A DNA stretch of 64,000 bases from Sycobia sp. Sy_11. Taxonomy: Eukaryota > Arthropoda > Insecta > Hymenoptera > Epichrysomallidae. Under the pieces are notes generated by a model that worked only from the letters and a program-made list of their open reading frames with translations, was not told the origin of the DNA and made no database searches. Made by a program: the position numbers and the translations under genes. Numbering within the stretch: position 1 is the stretch's first letter; every line of letters starts with the position of its first letter. This document shows, piece after piece, positions 11,879 through 24,179 of the stretch. The stretch covers positions 1,390,001 through 1,454,000 of the forward strand of contig JACCIC010000049.1 of the NCBI GenBank assembly GCA_018907035.1, written 5' to 3'.

Positions 11879-13364
11879 CGACAGCCGACAGAGAGAGAAT
11901 AAAAATATATCAATATGTAGAATTATGTACACTGCAAAAATAAATTTTTGAATTTTCCAAATAACTGCAACAAACGTTCGTTGAATTCTATCTATGACTG
12001 AGTCGGCTTTATATTAAACATGTTGTGAGAAGGAAAAAAATGCAAAGGTTACAATAAAAAGAAAGACGAATACAATCGTGAAAACAAAAAGAAACTTTAA
12101 CACTATAGCTTATAGGTATGTATGACAATTGCACTAATAAAATTCAAAAATGCTTTATTTAGAAAGGGATTTCGAATAGTTACGTATTTATTACAACCTT
12201 CACAATAAAAAATTAATTTGTTCGGTGAAGATAACAGCTGATCTTATTATTTTGCATCGATATATCCAGCGATTTTATTTGTTTGACCCTTATTAAAGAC
12301 TTTAATAAATTACGATTTTAATATTATACGTAATGACAAGGCGAAGGATATTTTCGCGATTAAGCAAATAAAAATTTTCAACTGGTTATTATATGCGAAG
12401 ACAAACAGTTAAATTCGTATAAAATCGTAAGCGCAAGTAGCAACACACATGTCGAGCAGTTTTATATTCAATATCTTTATATTATTGAAATGTAAGGTGT
12501 GATCTTTTGCTCTTTGACGTACGTATGCAAAGCGCGCATTCGTCTTTTGTATTTTGTATCGCTCATCAGGTCCTTTTATCATTTGAATTAATTTTCTTAA
12601 TATGTTTCCTTGCAATATGATACGAATAAATTATTAAATATAAAAATATTTCAATTTTTGTATAGTCGGCTCATAATTAACAACACTTGCATCCATACCT
12701 GTATTGTACTACTTAGAATGCTTTAGAACAAGCGGTCCGTTTCAACGCGTCCGTTACTACTTGCACATACAATTTTTAAGATTCATGCTATAGATACACA
12801 AATAATGCTATAGATACAGATAATCCTTCATAGTATGAGTGATTGCTCGGCTGGGATATTGTTATTAATTTATGTGTACTATTGTTATTGATACAGAGGA
12901 AACTTCTTAAACATTATGGTCATTATAGAATCCTTCACGTCAAATATTTCTTAACCTTAAATAAATATCACATCGACGCGTTTGTAAGATACTTCGAATT
13001 TTCCCGATAATACTCCTCGATCGCGAAATTGTCGAACGCTGGCGCCTTTCGACGGACTTTCGTGCCTCGTACATTTTTTCTGTCTCGTATTCCTCCGACA
13101 GCGAATACTAGATCTCCGAGAATTGATCTTGATCTGCCTCACGCCTCCTCTACCCTCTCCCCCCCTCAAAAGCACAGGTCCACATTTTCTCAAACAGTAA
13201 ATTCAATTGGGAAAAGAAACGGAGAAACCAGTGGAGCTCGACCCTGTGCGGCGCCGCTCGGTGGGTCGATTCCACTGCCGCTGCTACTGCTGCTGCAGCT
13301 GTCGTCTCTATAGCGCCGGAATCCAAGGCCTTCCGGGTCTAACCCGAATGTGAGATAGAGAGAA

Positions 13365-13369
<5 letters not shown>
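11879..13369. other. AT-rich DNA passing into GC-richer DNA
   Basis: AT-rich and featureless to about 12950. A 13-bp word (atgctatagatac) is directly repeated at about 12786 and 12806. From 12970 to 13360 the sequence becomes GC-richer with a C-rich patch (13151-13166) and a CTG-rich patch (13276-13300). No gene is supported. Confidence 0.55.

Positions 13370-13406
<37 letters not shown>
13370..13406. repeat. (GA)18 microsatellite
   Basis: Pure core, with degenerate purine flanks from 13351 to 13430. Confidence 0.95.
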
Positions 13407-13409
<3 letters not shown>

Positions 13410-14640
13410 GAGGGAGGAAGGAGGGAGCGATATTCGAGTCTATATCCCGCCGCTTGGGTTATACATCACCTCCTTCTCCCGCAAGGTGCAAATTCATTGC
13501 GAATTTACCGGGATTCCTTGGGGAGAAACTCACCCTCTGACTCTCTCGCTCTCTCGCTCTTTCTCTGTCTCTGTACTGGCCTCTTTCAGTTTGCACGACG
13601 GTTATCCATTATTTTGGGTTGAATTTTTCGCGCATACACCGATACATGCACATACCTTTTCTTTTAAAAGTGAAATTTTAACTTTCTCTTTTTAAATTTA
13701 CGCTTACTCTGCGTACAACTGTAGGTCTGATACTGTACTATATTAAATTGTAAAAAAAGTCAAACAATAAAGAATCGAATTAGAAAACGTTTTTACTGAT
13801 TTTCAGTCGTGCTGCCTTGCAAAAACGCGTTGTTCTCGACGTCACAGCTTCAATCGCGCGAAGACCATTTTTTTGTTATTTAACGCTCCGTCGCGTCTCT
13901 CTCAGTACGCCGCCCTCCCCCCGGTAAATTGAAGTTCGCAGATATATAGAGTCCGTATATCAAAAATTAATTTCCTTTGGACTAATTTGTCGTTTTACGT
14001 ATAGATCATTCAATTTGTCATTGAAAATAGACTATGCTAATTTTTTCTTTCGCACAGTCTAGGCAGAAAAATTTCGATGAACTGAAATGAGTCAATTTCA
14101 ATTATATGGCGTCCGCAACGTTCCAAAAAATGTTTATTTCGTTACGTGCTTATCTATCTAAGAGTAAATTATACTTCACAAATATATTTAAATGCCCGTA
14201 GCTTTTCGTTTCTGCTATTTTAATAAAGATAACAGGGAAAAGCTTTTACATATAGAATTTTTATACATAATTTTGAAAATAATTTCTTATTAGTCTTTAG
14301 CTCAAGAAATAGTATAGAATCGTTGAAAAGCACAAATTTTTATCACAGAACATACGTATTCGTGATTAGACACTACAATAGTATTTTTTGTGCTTATTAT
14401 AGTTTTCGAATATCTGTTCCAAAGAAATGTTGAATTTCATTCCTTTAATTGTTATCTGCACTTGTAAGAAACAACGATGAACTGAATTTTAAAAAGTTTC
14501 GGGAGTGGGAAATTAATTTTAGTCGACATTGAAAGAAGATACAAAACTTACGTGTCGAAATTTCATTCGGCAGCGTGTTTTCTTTCACAATCAAGCCGGC
14601 TGAAATAACAGCGCCCGACGCCAAACGAGCACTTCCTCGA
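13407..14640. other. mixed, mostly AT-rich DNA
   Basis: A CT-rich patch at 13540-13572, then AT-rich unique sequence. No gene or repeat stands out; the 66-codon minus-strand frame at 14445-14645 is not convincing. Confidence 0.55.
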
Positions 14641-15070
14641 AGCAATAATTCGCCTCCAAATAATTAATCGGCCGGGTCGGGATTAGCTGTACAACGACGC
14701 CCAAATATTTTCGTCGATAATAAAATACCCGCGCTCGGGCTCGACGAAGCGAATCCTCGTTATTGCGTTCGAGCGAGCGCGCACGGCGAGTTGCGCGGCG
14801 CCGATCGCGCGCGTCCGTCCGGAGAACGGCTCTATTCGCACATCATCGACGGCCCATTCGTGCGTCGTCGCCTGGGATCGGCGCCCTCGCCCTGCTCGCG
14901 AGGCGCGCGGGTGCTCGCGCGCGTCGATTTTCCCGAAGCCCGCGCGTTCGCTCCAATTTTCCAAGTTCAGCCCGAGAGCGAGCTCTCGGATTCTCGTCCC
15001 TGCCGCCTCTCCCGTTCTCCCATTCGCCCCCTTTGTTAAACGACATCGCCCGAGCGGCGAGAGACTGAGC
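14641..15070. other. CpG-rich island
   Basis: About 430 bp of very CpG-dense sequence between AT-rich neighbours. Contains the short hairpin ccgagag-cgag-ctctcgg at about 14971-14988. Overlapping open frames on both strands follow from stop scarcity and are not called. Could be a regulatory island. Confidence 0.5.
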
Positions 15071-16199
15071 TTTATCGGTATTGTTTTTCCATTAATTGTC
15101 GGCGCCGTAGAGCTCCAAGGAGCCCAGAAATAATGAGGAAAATTTTAACGATCCGGGAACGTATAGCGAGACTTTTGTGATATATACTACAACAACAAAA
15201 AAAAAATACAATCAAATTTCAGGCATTTAGTGAATTATTGGGCTGTTATATAATATCGTTGTACATTTTCTAACGTGGCTATGAAAACTTTTTATGTCAT
15301 TTCCAATAATTTGATCCATCGAACGATTTTACTATTGTCAAATTTATATCATCTTTTTATAAAAATTATAAAGATATCGAAATAAACATTATATTATTTA
15401 TTCCATGAAGAATAGTTTAGTATTATTATATATAAGAGTAAATAGAACAATTCGTAAATTACTGATAAATGTTCTGAATTTAAATTTGCAATTTTTCTTT
15501 AGATAATTATTACGCTATTTTTAACGTTTTCGTTAATAATGAAGGCATATAATTTTATTTGCTGCAGTGCTTTGCATATATTTAAAGCAAGCACTTGATT
15601 TCTTCGCGAGATGAAGAAATAACTATTCGGAGAAATAGTCTTACAGACAATTGGCAGAAATTTCTTTACACCCACGCTATGGTTAGCCTACTATCTCGTG
15701 TCCAATATTATACCTAAATAGACATCTATCTAACTATCTTTCACTCCGTTAGTAATAGCAATATTCATTTCCATGATTCAAAAGTCAAAGCTATTATACA
15801 TTGAAAAATGGTTAGTCACTTGGACTAACTATTCAATAACAAGAGCCAATACAGTTATATTTATTTAAATTATCTTCAATTCTTTTAAACGAAAACATAA
15901 GACATAAGAATAACTACATCGTTTAGAAAAGATTTTTTAAAATAACTATTAAAATTTAAAAAAATTTTAAAACAATTCGAATAAATTAATTATCGAAATT
16001 GACTAAATGTCTATCTGAATACGTAGCTAGTTTATGCAATAAATCATTTACTAGATCTCATAAAATATTTCGTTATTCTTCTTCTAAATCTAATTAAATT
16101 AATTAATATCTAAGTAAATATTTCATTATGTAAAAAAAAGAAAATTAATTGATTTCATAAAATATGATTTCGCTCAAATTACTAACTATATATATATGT
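15071..16199. other. AT-rich non-coding DNA with one hairpin
   Basis: More than 1 kb without a gene. A stem-loop spans 15800-15837: attgaa pairs with ttcaat, and ggttagtc pairs with gactaact around a 5-base loop. The rest is unremarkable. Confidence 0.6.
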
Positions 16200-16778
16200 A
16201 GGGGAGAAAAGCGCGTGCACACCCGGAAACCGACTTTTTTTCCGCCGCAACCGCGAACGCCTCTATAATGCGACACGAGGCACTCATCGCGCGGCCTCGA
16301 TCGATCGGTAATATAGGCGAGCGTGTATAGAGACCGCGCGTCCGCCGACCGAGGCCGCAGAGGCAGAGGTATTGAGAGAGGGGGTGGGGGGGGGAGCGTC
16401 GACGTTATTTTTTCGCGTCTTGCGGCGACCTTGAGAAGCACCGGACGTGTCTGTCGTCTGCGCTGCCGCCCACCCCGCCCCCCCCCCGCTCGCCCCGATC
16501 CCACCAACACCGCCGAGCGCACACCTCGCTCGCGCCGAATAATTGATCCTCCACCGTGGCGTTGAATTCGCGCCCGACGGGTAGAAGGTTAGCTGAAAGG
16601 GTGGGTGGGATGGAGGTAGGGAGGGCTGGGATTTGGGCGACGAGGCGATGTTGCGCGGTGGGCGAGGGTATCGAATATTATCGATCGTGGCTCTCTGTCT
16701 GGGTAGTGATGCTTCGTGGGCTCGACAGCCCATTTTATTCGGCAGTCATTGTTTGGTATGCTCCGACGAAAAAAAAAA
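16200..16778. other. CpG-rich island with G9 and C10 runs
   Basis: GC-rich block. Plus-strand G tracts (G5-T-G9, 16380-16394) lie about 80 bp from C tracts (C4, C10, C4, C3 across 16473-16502). The latter gives four G-tracts on the minus strand, a quadruplex candidate. Long open frames on both strands are stop-scarcity artefacts. Confidence 0.6.
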
Positions 16779-16798
16779 ATATATATATATATATATAT
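16779..16798. repeat. A10 tract followed by (AT)10
   Basis: A short AT array directly downstream of an A run at 16769-16779. Confidence 0.9.
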
Positions 16799-17759
16799 GT
16801 CCGATATAATAATTTATCGAGTATGTAAAGTGTCGAGTAGTAAATGGCGTTTTTCTCGAATAGAGAGGACTGGAAAAACTAAGAATGCATCCCTCGCCGG
16901 CCCGTCGGCACAGAATCTTGTTCAATTTTGTGTAATTAGTGCTTATTTTGACCCTGTTTTATCCAGCTTTCAATATTCATGTAGAATATTTCAATATAAC
17001 ATAGCATACGTATAATTCTACTGTTATACGCATTTGTATACCGTTATACGTAGATCTATATGATTATTTAATAGTTTTATTGTCTTTACAGAGAAACGCC
17101 CGTAACCAAGTGCTAAAATCATAAAAAAATCCGTATTTGCATTATCTACTGAGTAAGCAATCACTATTCAACGGATTCAAGGGGTAATGAAATCGAGTTT
17201 GATGACAATGAAATCTAGACGGAAATCGAGATTTGGAATCTTTTCAGATCTTCATCCTGCTTATGCTAGTGCGAATATGCAATGAGAGAAAATCTAAGTT
17301 TTAAGTGGATTTAAGTTATCGATCTCAATAGTCCAAGCACCATTTTTCTGCATAGAAGAAGTCTAATTCATAAATCTGCTAGAGTGGGCACGCAAAAAAA
17401 ATGAATTATATTGGAATTTATGGTCGTCTTTCTGATATTGTCAAGCAAAAGCGAGCTTGGAATCAAATAATCAATAAGAAATGGGTTTGATAATGAGCCT
17501 AATCAAACAAAGGCCAGCCGTTATATTTAGTGCTTTCTTAGTGAACAAAGCACTAAAGAGAAGTGAAATAAGAAATGTTTTTTTTTTTTAAAGTAACGTT
17601 TCATTTTTAAGTAATGGCATATTACGTAAAAATGCAAAAAAAAAAAATAAATAAAGAGACGCAGACAATTTCAAAACTTCGTCTTTTGTGAATTCAAGAA
17701 GAGATTGTGAAAATTTGTTGCTTCTTCTCATTCACAGATTGACTAAGATAGATATGTGA
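16799..17759. other. AT-rich non-coding DNA
   Basis: No gene. A perfect 9-bp hairpin (tagtgcttt 17528-17536 with aaagcacta 17547-17555) lies in it, with A/T homopolymers at 17578-17590 and 17637-17648. Confidence 0.55.
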
Positions 17760-18620
17760 ACATTATTAGGGGCCGCAAGCATTTGCGCCCGAACCGTTAC
17801 ACAACAGGATTATATATTCAACAAGTCAGACCGAAGTTTTTGATGTCAGGAGAACGAATCGACAACTCGTCCATTGTACGTCCGTTTGGTCCTTTGAAAT
17901 AAAAGATTTGGATGTTACGCCACAGTGGCAGCGCTTTTTCCGTCACCGTTGATCTGTTGAATTTCTTGCAGGCGACGGTGCATAGGCATCAAGAAGTATC
18001 TGCAGTGATACGAATAATAATAAAAAATACACATCATTAAAAAAATCATCCAATCGTCAATATTTGGAAGTACGGACCGGCTATTTCTTACAATCTACGT
18101 CCGTAACAACGGCTTGAATAAACGCACGCAGCTGATGCGCCTCTCTCGCGTTATTTCGATGTCGATGCTTGGTGGATAATCCCTATAATAAAATCCCCTG
18201 TAATATTAATAATACTAAGCGGTCTTTGCAAGACGCGTACTCGGGCCGATTGCCACGTTTCGCTGGATCAACGGGAACCGAGCCCTCGTCCCCTTTACAG
18301 GACGCGACAGCCGCGTCAGGCAATTGGATTTCGCTACTGGCCTCGACAGAGGCCGAATGGACGCGCGTTCATATAATAAATTTCCTATGATTGTGCGAAT
18401 GGAGCTTTTACTTGTATTTTTGGCTGAGATTGTCGAAACGTCGATTTGAAACTTTAGCCCCCTGGTGGTCTTTCTGCCCGGAGGCTGTCGTCTGCGATAA
18501 GAGGTGACCCCCTCCGCTAAGAAGTTGGGGGGCCGTAACGCAGCACAGGAGGGATTGCCAAGTCTCCTTCCACCTTAGTCCTCGGCTCATTCTGTTCATT
18601 TAGGTATACTTTACCATGGT
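17760..18620. other. repeat-free mixed block, possible mobile-element fossil
   Basis: Balanced composition with no microsatellite, unlike its neighbours. AATAAA signals occur at about 17907 and 18117. Open frames of 73 codons (plus, 18169-18390) and 63 codons (minus, 18408-18599) have ordinary amino-acid composition but match no family I recognise. A solo LTR or decayed retroelement is possible; no LTR pair, primer site or reverse-transcriptase motif was found. Confidence 0.3.
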
Positions 18621-19110
18621 AACAGAGCTCCGTTAGTAACTCTGACATTTTGCACAATTTACAAGGCGTCGTTGATTGTAAATTGTAAATTTATAGTTTT
18701 CTCTACGTAATTTCGATTATTTGTTTGAAATTGGCTTTTTCCTCGACTCACTGAGTGCAAATATTTTTTATAATAATAAATAAATGCGTATTTATTCTAA
18801 TCCTTTTCCAATACATACTTCCGTCCAAAATCGAACCGTTACCTTATATCAAATAACAAGCTGACCTACGTTGGTTCTTTCTTAGCAAAGGACCAAATCA
18901 ACAAGAGACACATCTATCTGTAATTGCATACATTTCGAAAGAGTTTAATTAGTCAAACATAAGAACTAAGATACAGAAATGTAAATATTCTGAGCAAAAT
19001 AAAAATCTTACCTCCCTAACTAATTATAACATCTACCGCATCTGAATTATATCAATTAGAACTGAACAATGAACTCACTAACCTATATAAACATACCTAC
19101 ATCGAAGACT
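18621..19110. other. AT-rich non-coding DNA
   Basis: No gene, RNA or repeat noticed. Confidence 0.55.
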
Positions 19111-19878
19111 GCGCAATACAAGAACGCCGCGCGCTCGGACGATTAATTCGCCGATTTCTCGTATACAGCTATCGATTTCTACGAGAGGCGCGGGACCTTT
19201 AAACTTTCTCCGACCCGCGGCTAGAGAGCGCTAATCGATACCTACCCGACGAGATCCGGAAGACCCAAGAATACGAGGAACGTAAAGAAGGAGGAAGAAA
19301 TCAAAATCCGAGCGCGAATCCGCAACCTCTCATTGTTTGGCACCATTCCGCGAAAATCGAGCGCTGAGCCTGTCATCTACGGAACCCCCTCTCCTTCCTC
19401 CCTCCCTCCCTGCCGTAGTACCTTACAGTACCCCTCTCTCTGCCCTGCCTCGCAGATTCCTCCCGCGGCCGCCTCTCGAAAACCTCCTAATCATCCCGCT
19501 GACGCTCGCGCGCGAGCGGCTTTTAAAAAAGGAAAAATAAAAAAAAAAAAACGAGATAAAAGAGGAGGAAAAAGCGCTGCACACGAGGCGCGCTTCTCGC
19601 CGAGAACAATGAGCGCGCGTTCGAGCGCGACCGTCCCCCCCCCCTCCTCGTCCTCTTCCTCCTCCCTCTTTCGCTTCACCGCCCCCTCGTCCCGGACTCT
19701 CTTTCTCTCTACCCCCGCTCCTCCCCTCTACCACCCCGTGTGTTCCGTGCCCATGGCGAGATAAAATCGCATTGAATTAGAGACTCTTTTATTTCTGCAT
19801 CGGTCTCCGCCCGCGAAAGCTTGTATATGTGCAGAGCACTGCGCTTTACGTGGAAGAACAACGAGCGCGCTAGTGTCT

Positions 19879-19881
<3 letters not shown>
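19111..19881. other. GC-rich island with purine/pyrimidine tracts
   Basis: CpG-rich sequence with pyrimidine-rich patches (19385-19445, 19640-19735), a C10 run at 19635-19644 and an A-rich patch at 19535-19560. The frames over it are rich in P, S and R and are not called. Confidence 0.5.

Positions 19882-19921
<40 letters not shown>
19882..19921. repeat. (AT)20 microsatellite
   Basis: Pure array; first member of a pair whose spacer to the next array is only 98 bp. Confidence 0.97.
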
Positions 19922-19923
<2 letters not shown>

Positions 19924-20011
19924 TCGACTTCGTCGTCTCCGTATAGCTCGGAGCGTATACTCCTCTATTGTTCCCTCTATATAAATATACGTATACACAG
20001 AGACCAACAAG

Positions 20012-20019
<8 letters not shown>

Positions 20020-20052
<33 letters not shown>
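20020..20052. repeat. (AT)16 microsatellite
   Basis: Pure array, preceded by degenerate TA-rich steps from 19977. Confidence 0.96.
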
Positions 20053-20054
<2 letters not shown>

Positions 20055-20515
20055 AGTCGAGCTGCGTACGCGTCGCCCAGCGGGTATTACGACAGCGCGA
20101 CACGCGCGCGGCGGCGCGCGTTGCCCTCTATCCGTGTGCGAGCTGCGCGCGCCGGCTGGCGGAGCGCTTTCGCGCGGGCGGCCGCGCTCGTAAAGCTAAT
20201 GTGGATCTTATGGAGCGCCAGTACGGAGGCAACGAGCGGCGCTCCCGTACAAAGGGCAGTGAATGTTTCGGCGGCCCAAAAGCGCAACCCTCCGCCGTCC
20301 CTCGAGACATTAGTATATCCGGCGGGTTCGGGAAGATCTCCGCCACCGACATTTCTCGGCAGCGTTCGAGCCGGCTCTGTCGAGCGGAAAAGAGGCCGTA
20401 CGCCGTGTGTATGACGGTTTCATTATGGTCATGGAAAAGTGGTAGAGGGTGGGGGAGCGCAGTGTATGAAGACGCGGAGTGGCGCGCGCTCCTTTCTCTG
20501 TCTATATATGTATAC
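20053..20515. other. CpG-rich island
   Basis: Dense CpG, with runs such as CGCGCGCGGCGGCGCGCG around 20100-20120. No splice-bounded coding exon could be argued. The 116-codon plus frame at 20201-20551 has no recognisable motif. Confidence 0.5.
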
Positions 20516-21050
20516 CACATATATGTTTTATTTGTAGAGGATTTACGATGAGACCATTGAGAAATCAGGGAGAACTAATGGCTCCCTCGACTTTTCTTTG
20601 ATTTATCGATCGTTATTCGCGATTTCGTCTGGTCTGTATACATATGTAGATTTATATGTATATGTTCGAATAATGATGACGACGATAAAAATAATAATAA
20701 TAATGATATCTCGCTAATTAGCCGAACCTTCTGAATTCCGCGTGAGGGCAATGAATTGCGCCATAAATTAAAAGGCCAAATAGAGAGACGACGTTTAAGA
20801 TGAATTATATAGGTTGTGCGCCTCCTAATCGCGTACATTGGAAGGGCAGGGGGTGGGGAGGGAAGGTGGATCCATTAGTCTCTAAGCGCTCGGTAATATA
20901 CGATGGCGAAATCCGAACTCCCCTGCTCGATGTCTGCCAGTACATGTACATATATCTGTATATACTCTGCGCGAAATTTGCATGCGCAGCATCGCGGCGG
21001 CGATGTGTGTGTGTGTGTGTTGTGTGTAGAAAAAAACCGAGAGAGTTTAA
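20516..21050. other. mixed non-coding DNA
   Basis: Contains an (AAT)n patch at 20687-20704, and the word pair GCCATAAATTAAAAGGC at about 20760-20776 that could hold homeodomain sites. A (GT)8 run lies at about 21004-21027. Confidence 0.45.
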
Positions 21051-21696
21051 ATGCGAGAGAAGCCGCGCGCATGTATAGCAGAAGCAGCAGCGGTCGGTAA
21101 TTTGAGACGATGCTCCCCAACCCTGGGGCTGGAAAAATCACCTGTGCGGCTCATCTCCCCCCTTCTCCCGCCCCTTCTGCGTCTGTCTTTCTCTCCGTAC
21201 CGTACGTGTAGGCGAACCAAAAAAAAAAAGGTGGAAAGACCATCTTTCTATCTTTCTATCTTTTTCTCTCTCTCTCTCTCTCACTCTCTCCCTCTCGCTC
21301 TCTATCGAGCGGTCCGATCGAATTCCAAAAGAGTCGCCTCCCTCTACCCTGCAGCCTCCCCCGTGTTCTTATTCGCCAAGGAGCTCGTGCCCGCTCGTAA
21401 AATTAAGCGATTATACCCATGTGTGCGCGCATGTGTACGTGTGTGCTCGCGCACGAACTCTATCTATGCGAAAACACAGAGAGTCGAAAGCGGCGGAGCG
21501 GAGCAGCCATTGTTCCATTCGGCCGATGCGTCCCCTGGCGGGTGGCTCAGTGGGAGGGGTGGCGCGGAGGGGGGGGACGAGAGGGAGTTTTCTTCGGAGA
21601 AATTGGCGCGGCCCCCACGAGCGAGCGAACGAGCGCGCTTTCGATTTCGACGCGCGGCGCGGCCATTGTTTCTGCCAAAGGAGCCCGCGGGTGTAT

Positions 21697-21700
<4 letters not shown>
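21051..21700. other. GC-rich island with CT patch and G8 run
   Basis: CpG-rich, with a degenerate CT array at 21240-21303, GT/GC alternation at 21420-21452 and a G8 run at 21569-21576. A 234-codon plus-strand frame from 21051 crosses CT, GC and TA repeats and is rejected as a gene. Confidence 0.5.

Positions 21701-21747
<47 letters not shown>
21701..21747. repeat. (AT)23 microsatellite
   Basis: Pure array at the 3' edge of the GC-rich island. Confidence 0.97.
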
Positions 21748-21754
<7 letters not shown>

Positions 21755-22202
21755 GGACTTTTTGTATAGACTGGCTGGCTGTGGAGGGAACGATAAAGGT
21801 GGCGGTACCGGGAAGGAATACGCTCGATCGATACTATGGAGATTTTACTTGCGAGAGGATTATATTTATATATCGCGTCGGGTGCGGAAGATCGGTGCTG
21901 CTGTTTAGCGAGAATACTGGTTTGCGCGTATTTTTATGGGGTTGCTTTTCGAGCTGTTGCTCGAAACGGGAGAGGAATATTTAATTTGATGGAAATCGTA
22001 CGGTCTGAGGATGATGAATGTACTGGAAATATCGGGCTGAATTTTCTGAATCACAAAGGTGTATTTCTATCTTTTAAATCATTATACCTCATTCACGATT
22101 CGTTTAAGGAAGGCTCATTCAATTCCTGGCCTCCCGCCCACCTCGAATCGCGACTTATTTCAATTTATCGGACCATCAGTTTTCTAAAGCAAATTATATA
22201 TA

Positions 22203-22206
<4 letters not shown>
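21748..22206. other. unique mixed sequence
   Basis: Repeat-free. An open frame (plus, 21836-22207) has ordinary composition but no recognisable domain and no start or splice support; treated as chance. Confidence 0.4.

Positions 22207-22249
<43 letters not shown>
22207..22249. repeat. (AT)21 microsatellite
   Basis: Pure array, with further broken TA steps to 22270. Confidence 0.97.
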
Positions 22250-22253
<4 letters not shown>

Positions 22254-23009
22254 ATATTTATATATAGATATAGATTCACACGGTCGAATTTTAGGGAACA
22301 CGCGAGAGCTCGAAAAACGTAAAAGCTTCAGCCTCTCGCAGCCCTCTAGAACCGCTGTAAATCATAGCTGTACTCGTAAAAGAGGGAGGAAACAAGCGAA
22401 CGAGTATAAAAAAAAAAACTCGGACGCGGCGTGCTTTCGAAACTTTCCCTTCAAGACTTTTATCCCTGAACGTACGCGCGCGCACCTAGTCACAAACACG
22501 AACGCGCGCGCCCGTGCATATACGCACAAGCTCCATATTAACGATTTTTCCGATCCGCCCTTAAGCTACCGCGCAACTTTTCGCTCAGCGCCACCCTGAT
22601 GCTCGGCGACCGAAAGATATATGGAGAGCTCGCTTGCAAGCTCGATACAACAATGAAAGAAGCGCTAATAACGGAGCTCAATAGGCACAATGATCAGTCG
22701 TAGCAAAACCGAACAAAATAGGCGGTACTTAAAATCTTGCTACGCCGTCTCTCTGTCTCTCTCTCTCTCTCACTCACTCACTCTTACTCTTTCTATCCTT
22801 TATCGTAAATCGGAAACGGCCGAACTTCCCGCATCGCTTTTCGACTCCACCTCCCTTTCAGCCTATACATCCATCTTCGGTGTAGCGATTTTCCCGATGA
22901 ATACAACGCGTCCGTTTACACACGCATATGCATCTACAGGCATAGACGCGTAATTTTTCCCCATTGTCGAGAATTCGCTACTTTTATTATCGATCATATC
23001 CGTTCATAT

Positions 23010-23018
<9 letters not shown>
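22250..23018. other. mixed non-coding DNA
   Basis: GC-richer from 22290 to 22690, including CGCG runs at 22475-22510 and a partial palindrome near 22627-22644. A CT patch lies at 22748-22780. No gene. Confidence 0.5.

Positions 23019-23051
<33 letters not shown>
23019..23051. repeat. (CT)16 microsatellite
   Basis: Pure array followed by a T-rich stretch to 23110. Confidence 0.95.
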
Positions 23052-23054
<3 letters not shown>

Positions 23055-23553
23055 TCCCTTTTCATTTTGTTCCTTTTTTCACAATTTTATTTTTTTTATT
23101 CGTATTTATTCAGTTCGCGAACGCTCTTCTCGTCCCATCGGGAGCGAACGAGAATTTTCGGCGATGTACAAAATTTAATGATCCGTGTATTCTGTGGTTG
23201 CGGTACACACACACACACACACGCATACACGGATACGTATCCATTATATACGAGCGGGCACCGGTGCGACGAACGCCCCACGACCGACGGTGTAACAAAA
23301 AAAAAGTAACAAATTTTTTTGTTGTCCCGTAATAAATCTTGGTCCCCTCGTCCCCTCGCCATAAACTCAAATATTGCAAGCTTTTTCTCAGTCACGCGTG
23401 CGATTTTATTTTTTTTTTTTTTATTATTATTATTTTTTTTTTTGGAACGAGGAAAGGGGGCGACGGATTTAAAGCTCGATTGGAGAATTACATTTATACC
23501 ATGATCGAGAGTGTCTATAGAATGCTACCGAATTGATTACGTAAATATGTAAT

Positions 23554-23555
<2 letters not shown>
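23052..23555. other. T-rich DNA with short repeats
   Basis: Short (AC)8 at 23206-23222, an A9 run at 23297-23305, and T/TTA runs at 23407-23442. No gene. Confidence 0.55.

Positions 23556-23602
<47 letters not shown>
23556..23602. repeat. (AT)23 microsatellite
   Basis: Pure array with a GTATATATATA tail. Confidence 0.97.
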
Positions 23603-23613
<11 letters not shown>

Positions 23614-24179
23614 ATGCTGTATCAGACACATAATCTCACAGTGAACCGCGATCTCGATACGAACGATTTCATTTTAACAGAGATTTCTGTATTTGTATAT
23701 AAATACATGGGCGAGCAAATAGCAAGGAAATTTCTTAAATGTTAGTAGAAAATGACGAATCCATTGAACGTTTAGTAAATATAATGCATCCGTGCCTTTT
23801 TTCACTGTCACATAGATGTTTTGGCCATTTTTGCATTACTTAATATCATAACTATAAAGTAGGATATACAATTATGACTGTTATACTGCTGATTTTACAA
23901 ATTGATGATATACTATGTTATTGTTTAAAATATAAAAAAAAAACAATTGGAATCCGTTTCTTAACTATGATGGCGTTCTCCTTTTTCTTATATTGTGAAT
24001 TATCTATTTTATTCCGTTCTCTACTAATTTTACTATAGTATTAGACTTTTATAGAAAGGGCACAATAGAGTACAAAATAAATAAATATCTAGCGATCTTT
24101 ATCTATCTATATCTCGAACACCCATAGAATAAACTGGACAATTACAGTCCGTGTAAAATTATGTACAACTAAAAAACGG
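23603..24179. other. AT-rich non-coding DNA
   Basis: An A9 run near 23935-23943; otherwise nothing seen. Confidence 0.55.

Noticed and set aside
14763..15068. 101-codon R/S/P-rich frame in the CpG island
   Set aside because: Three overlapping frames on both strands are open here, as expected from low stop frequency.
21051..21755. 234-codon plus-strand open frame
   Set aside because: It crosses CT, GT/GC and TA repeats in stop-poor CpG-rich DNA; no conserved motif or splice context.
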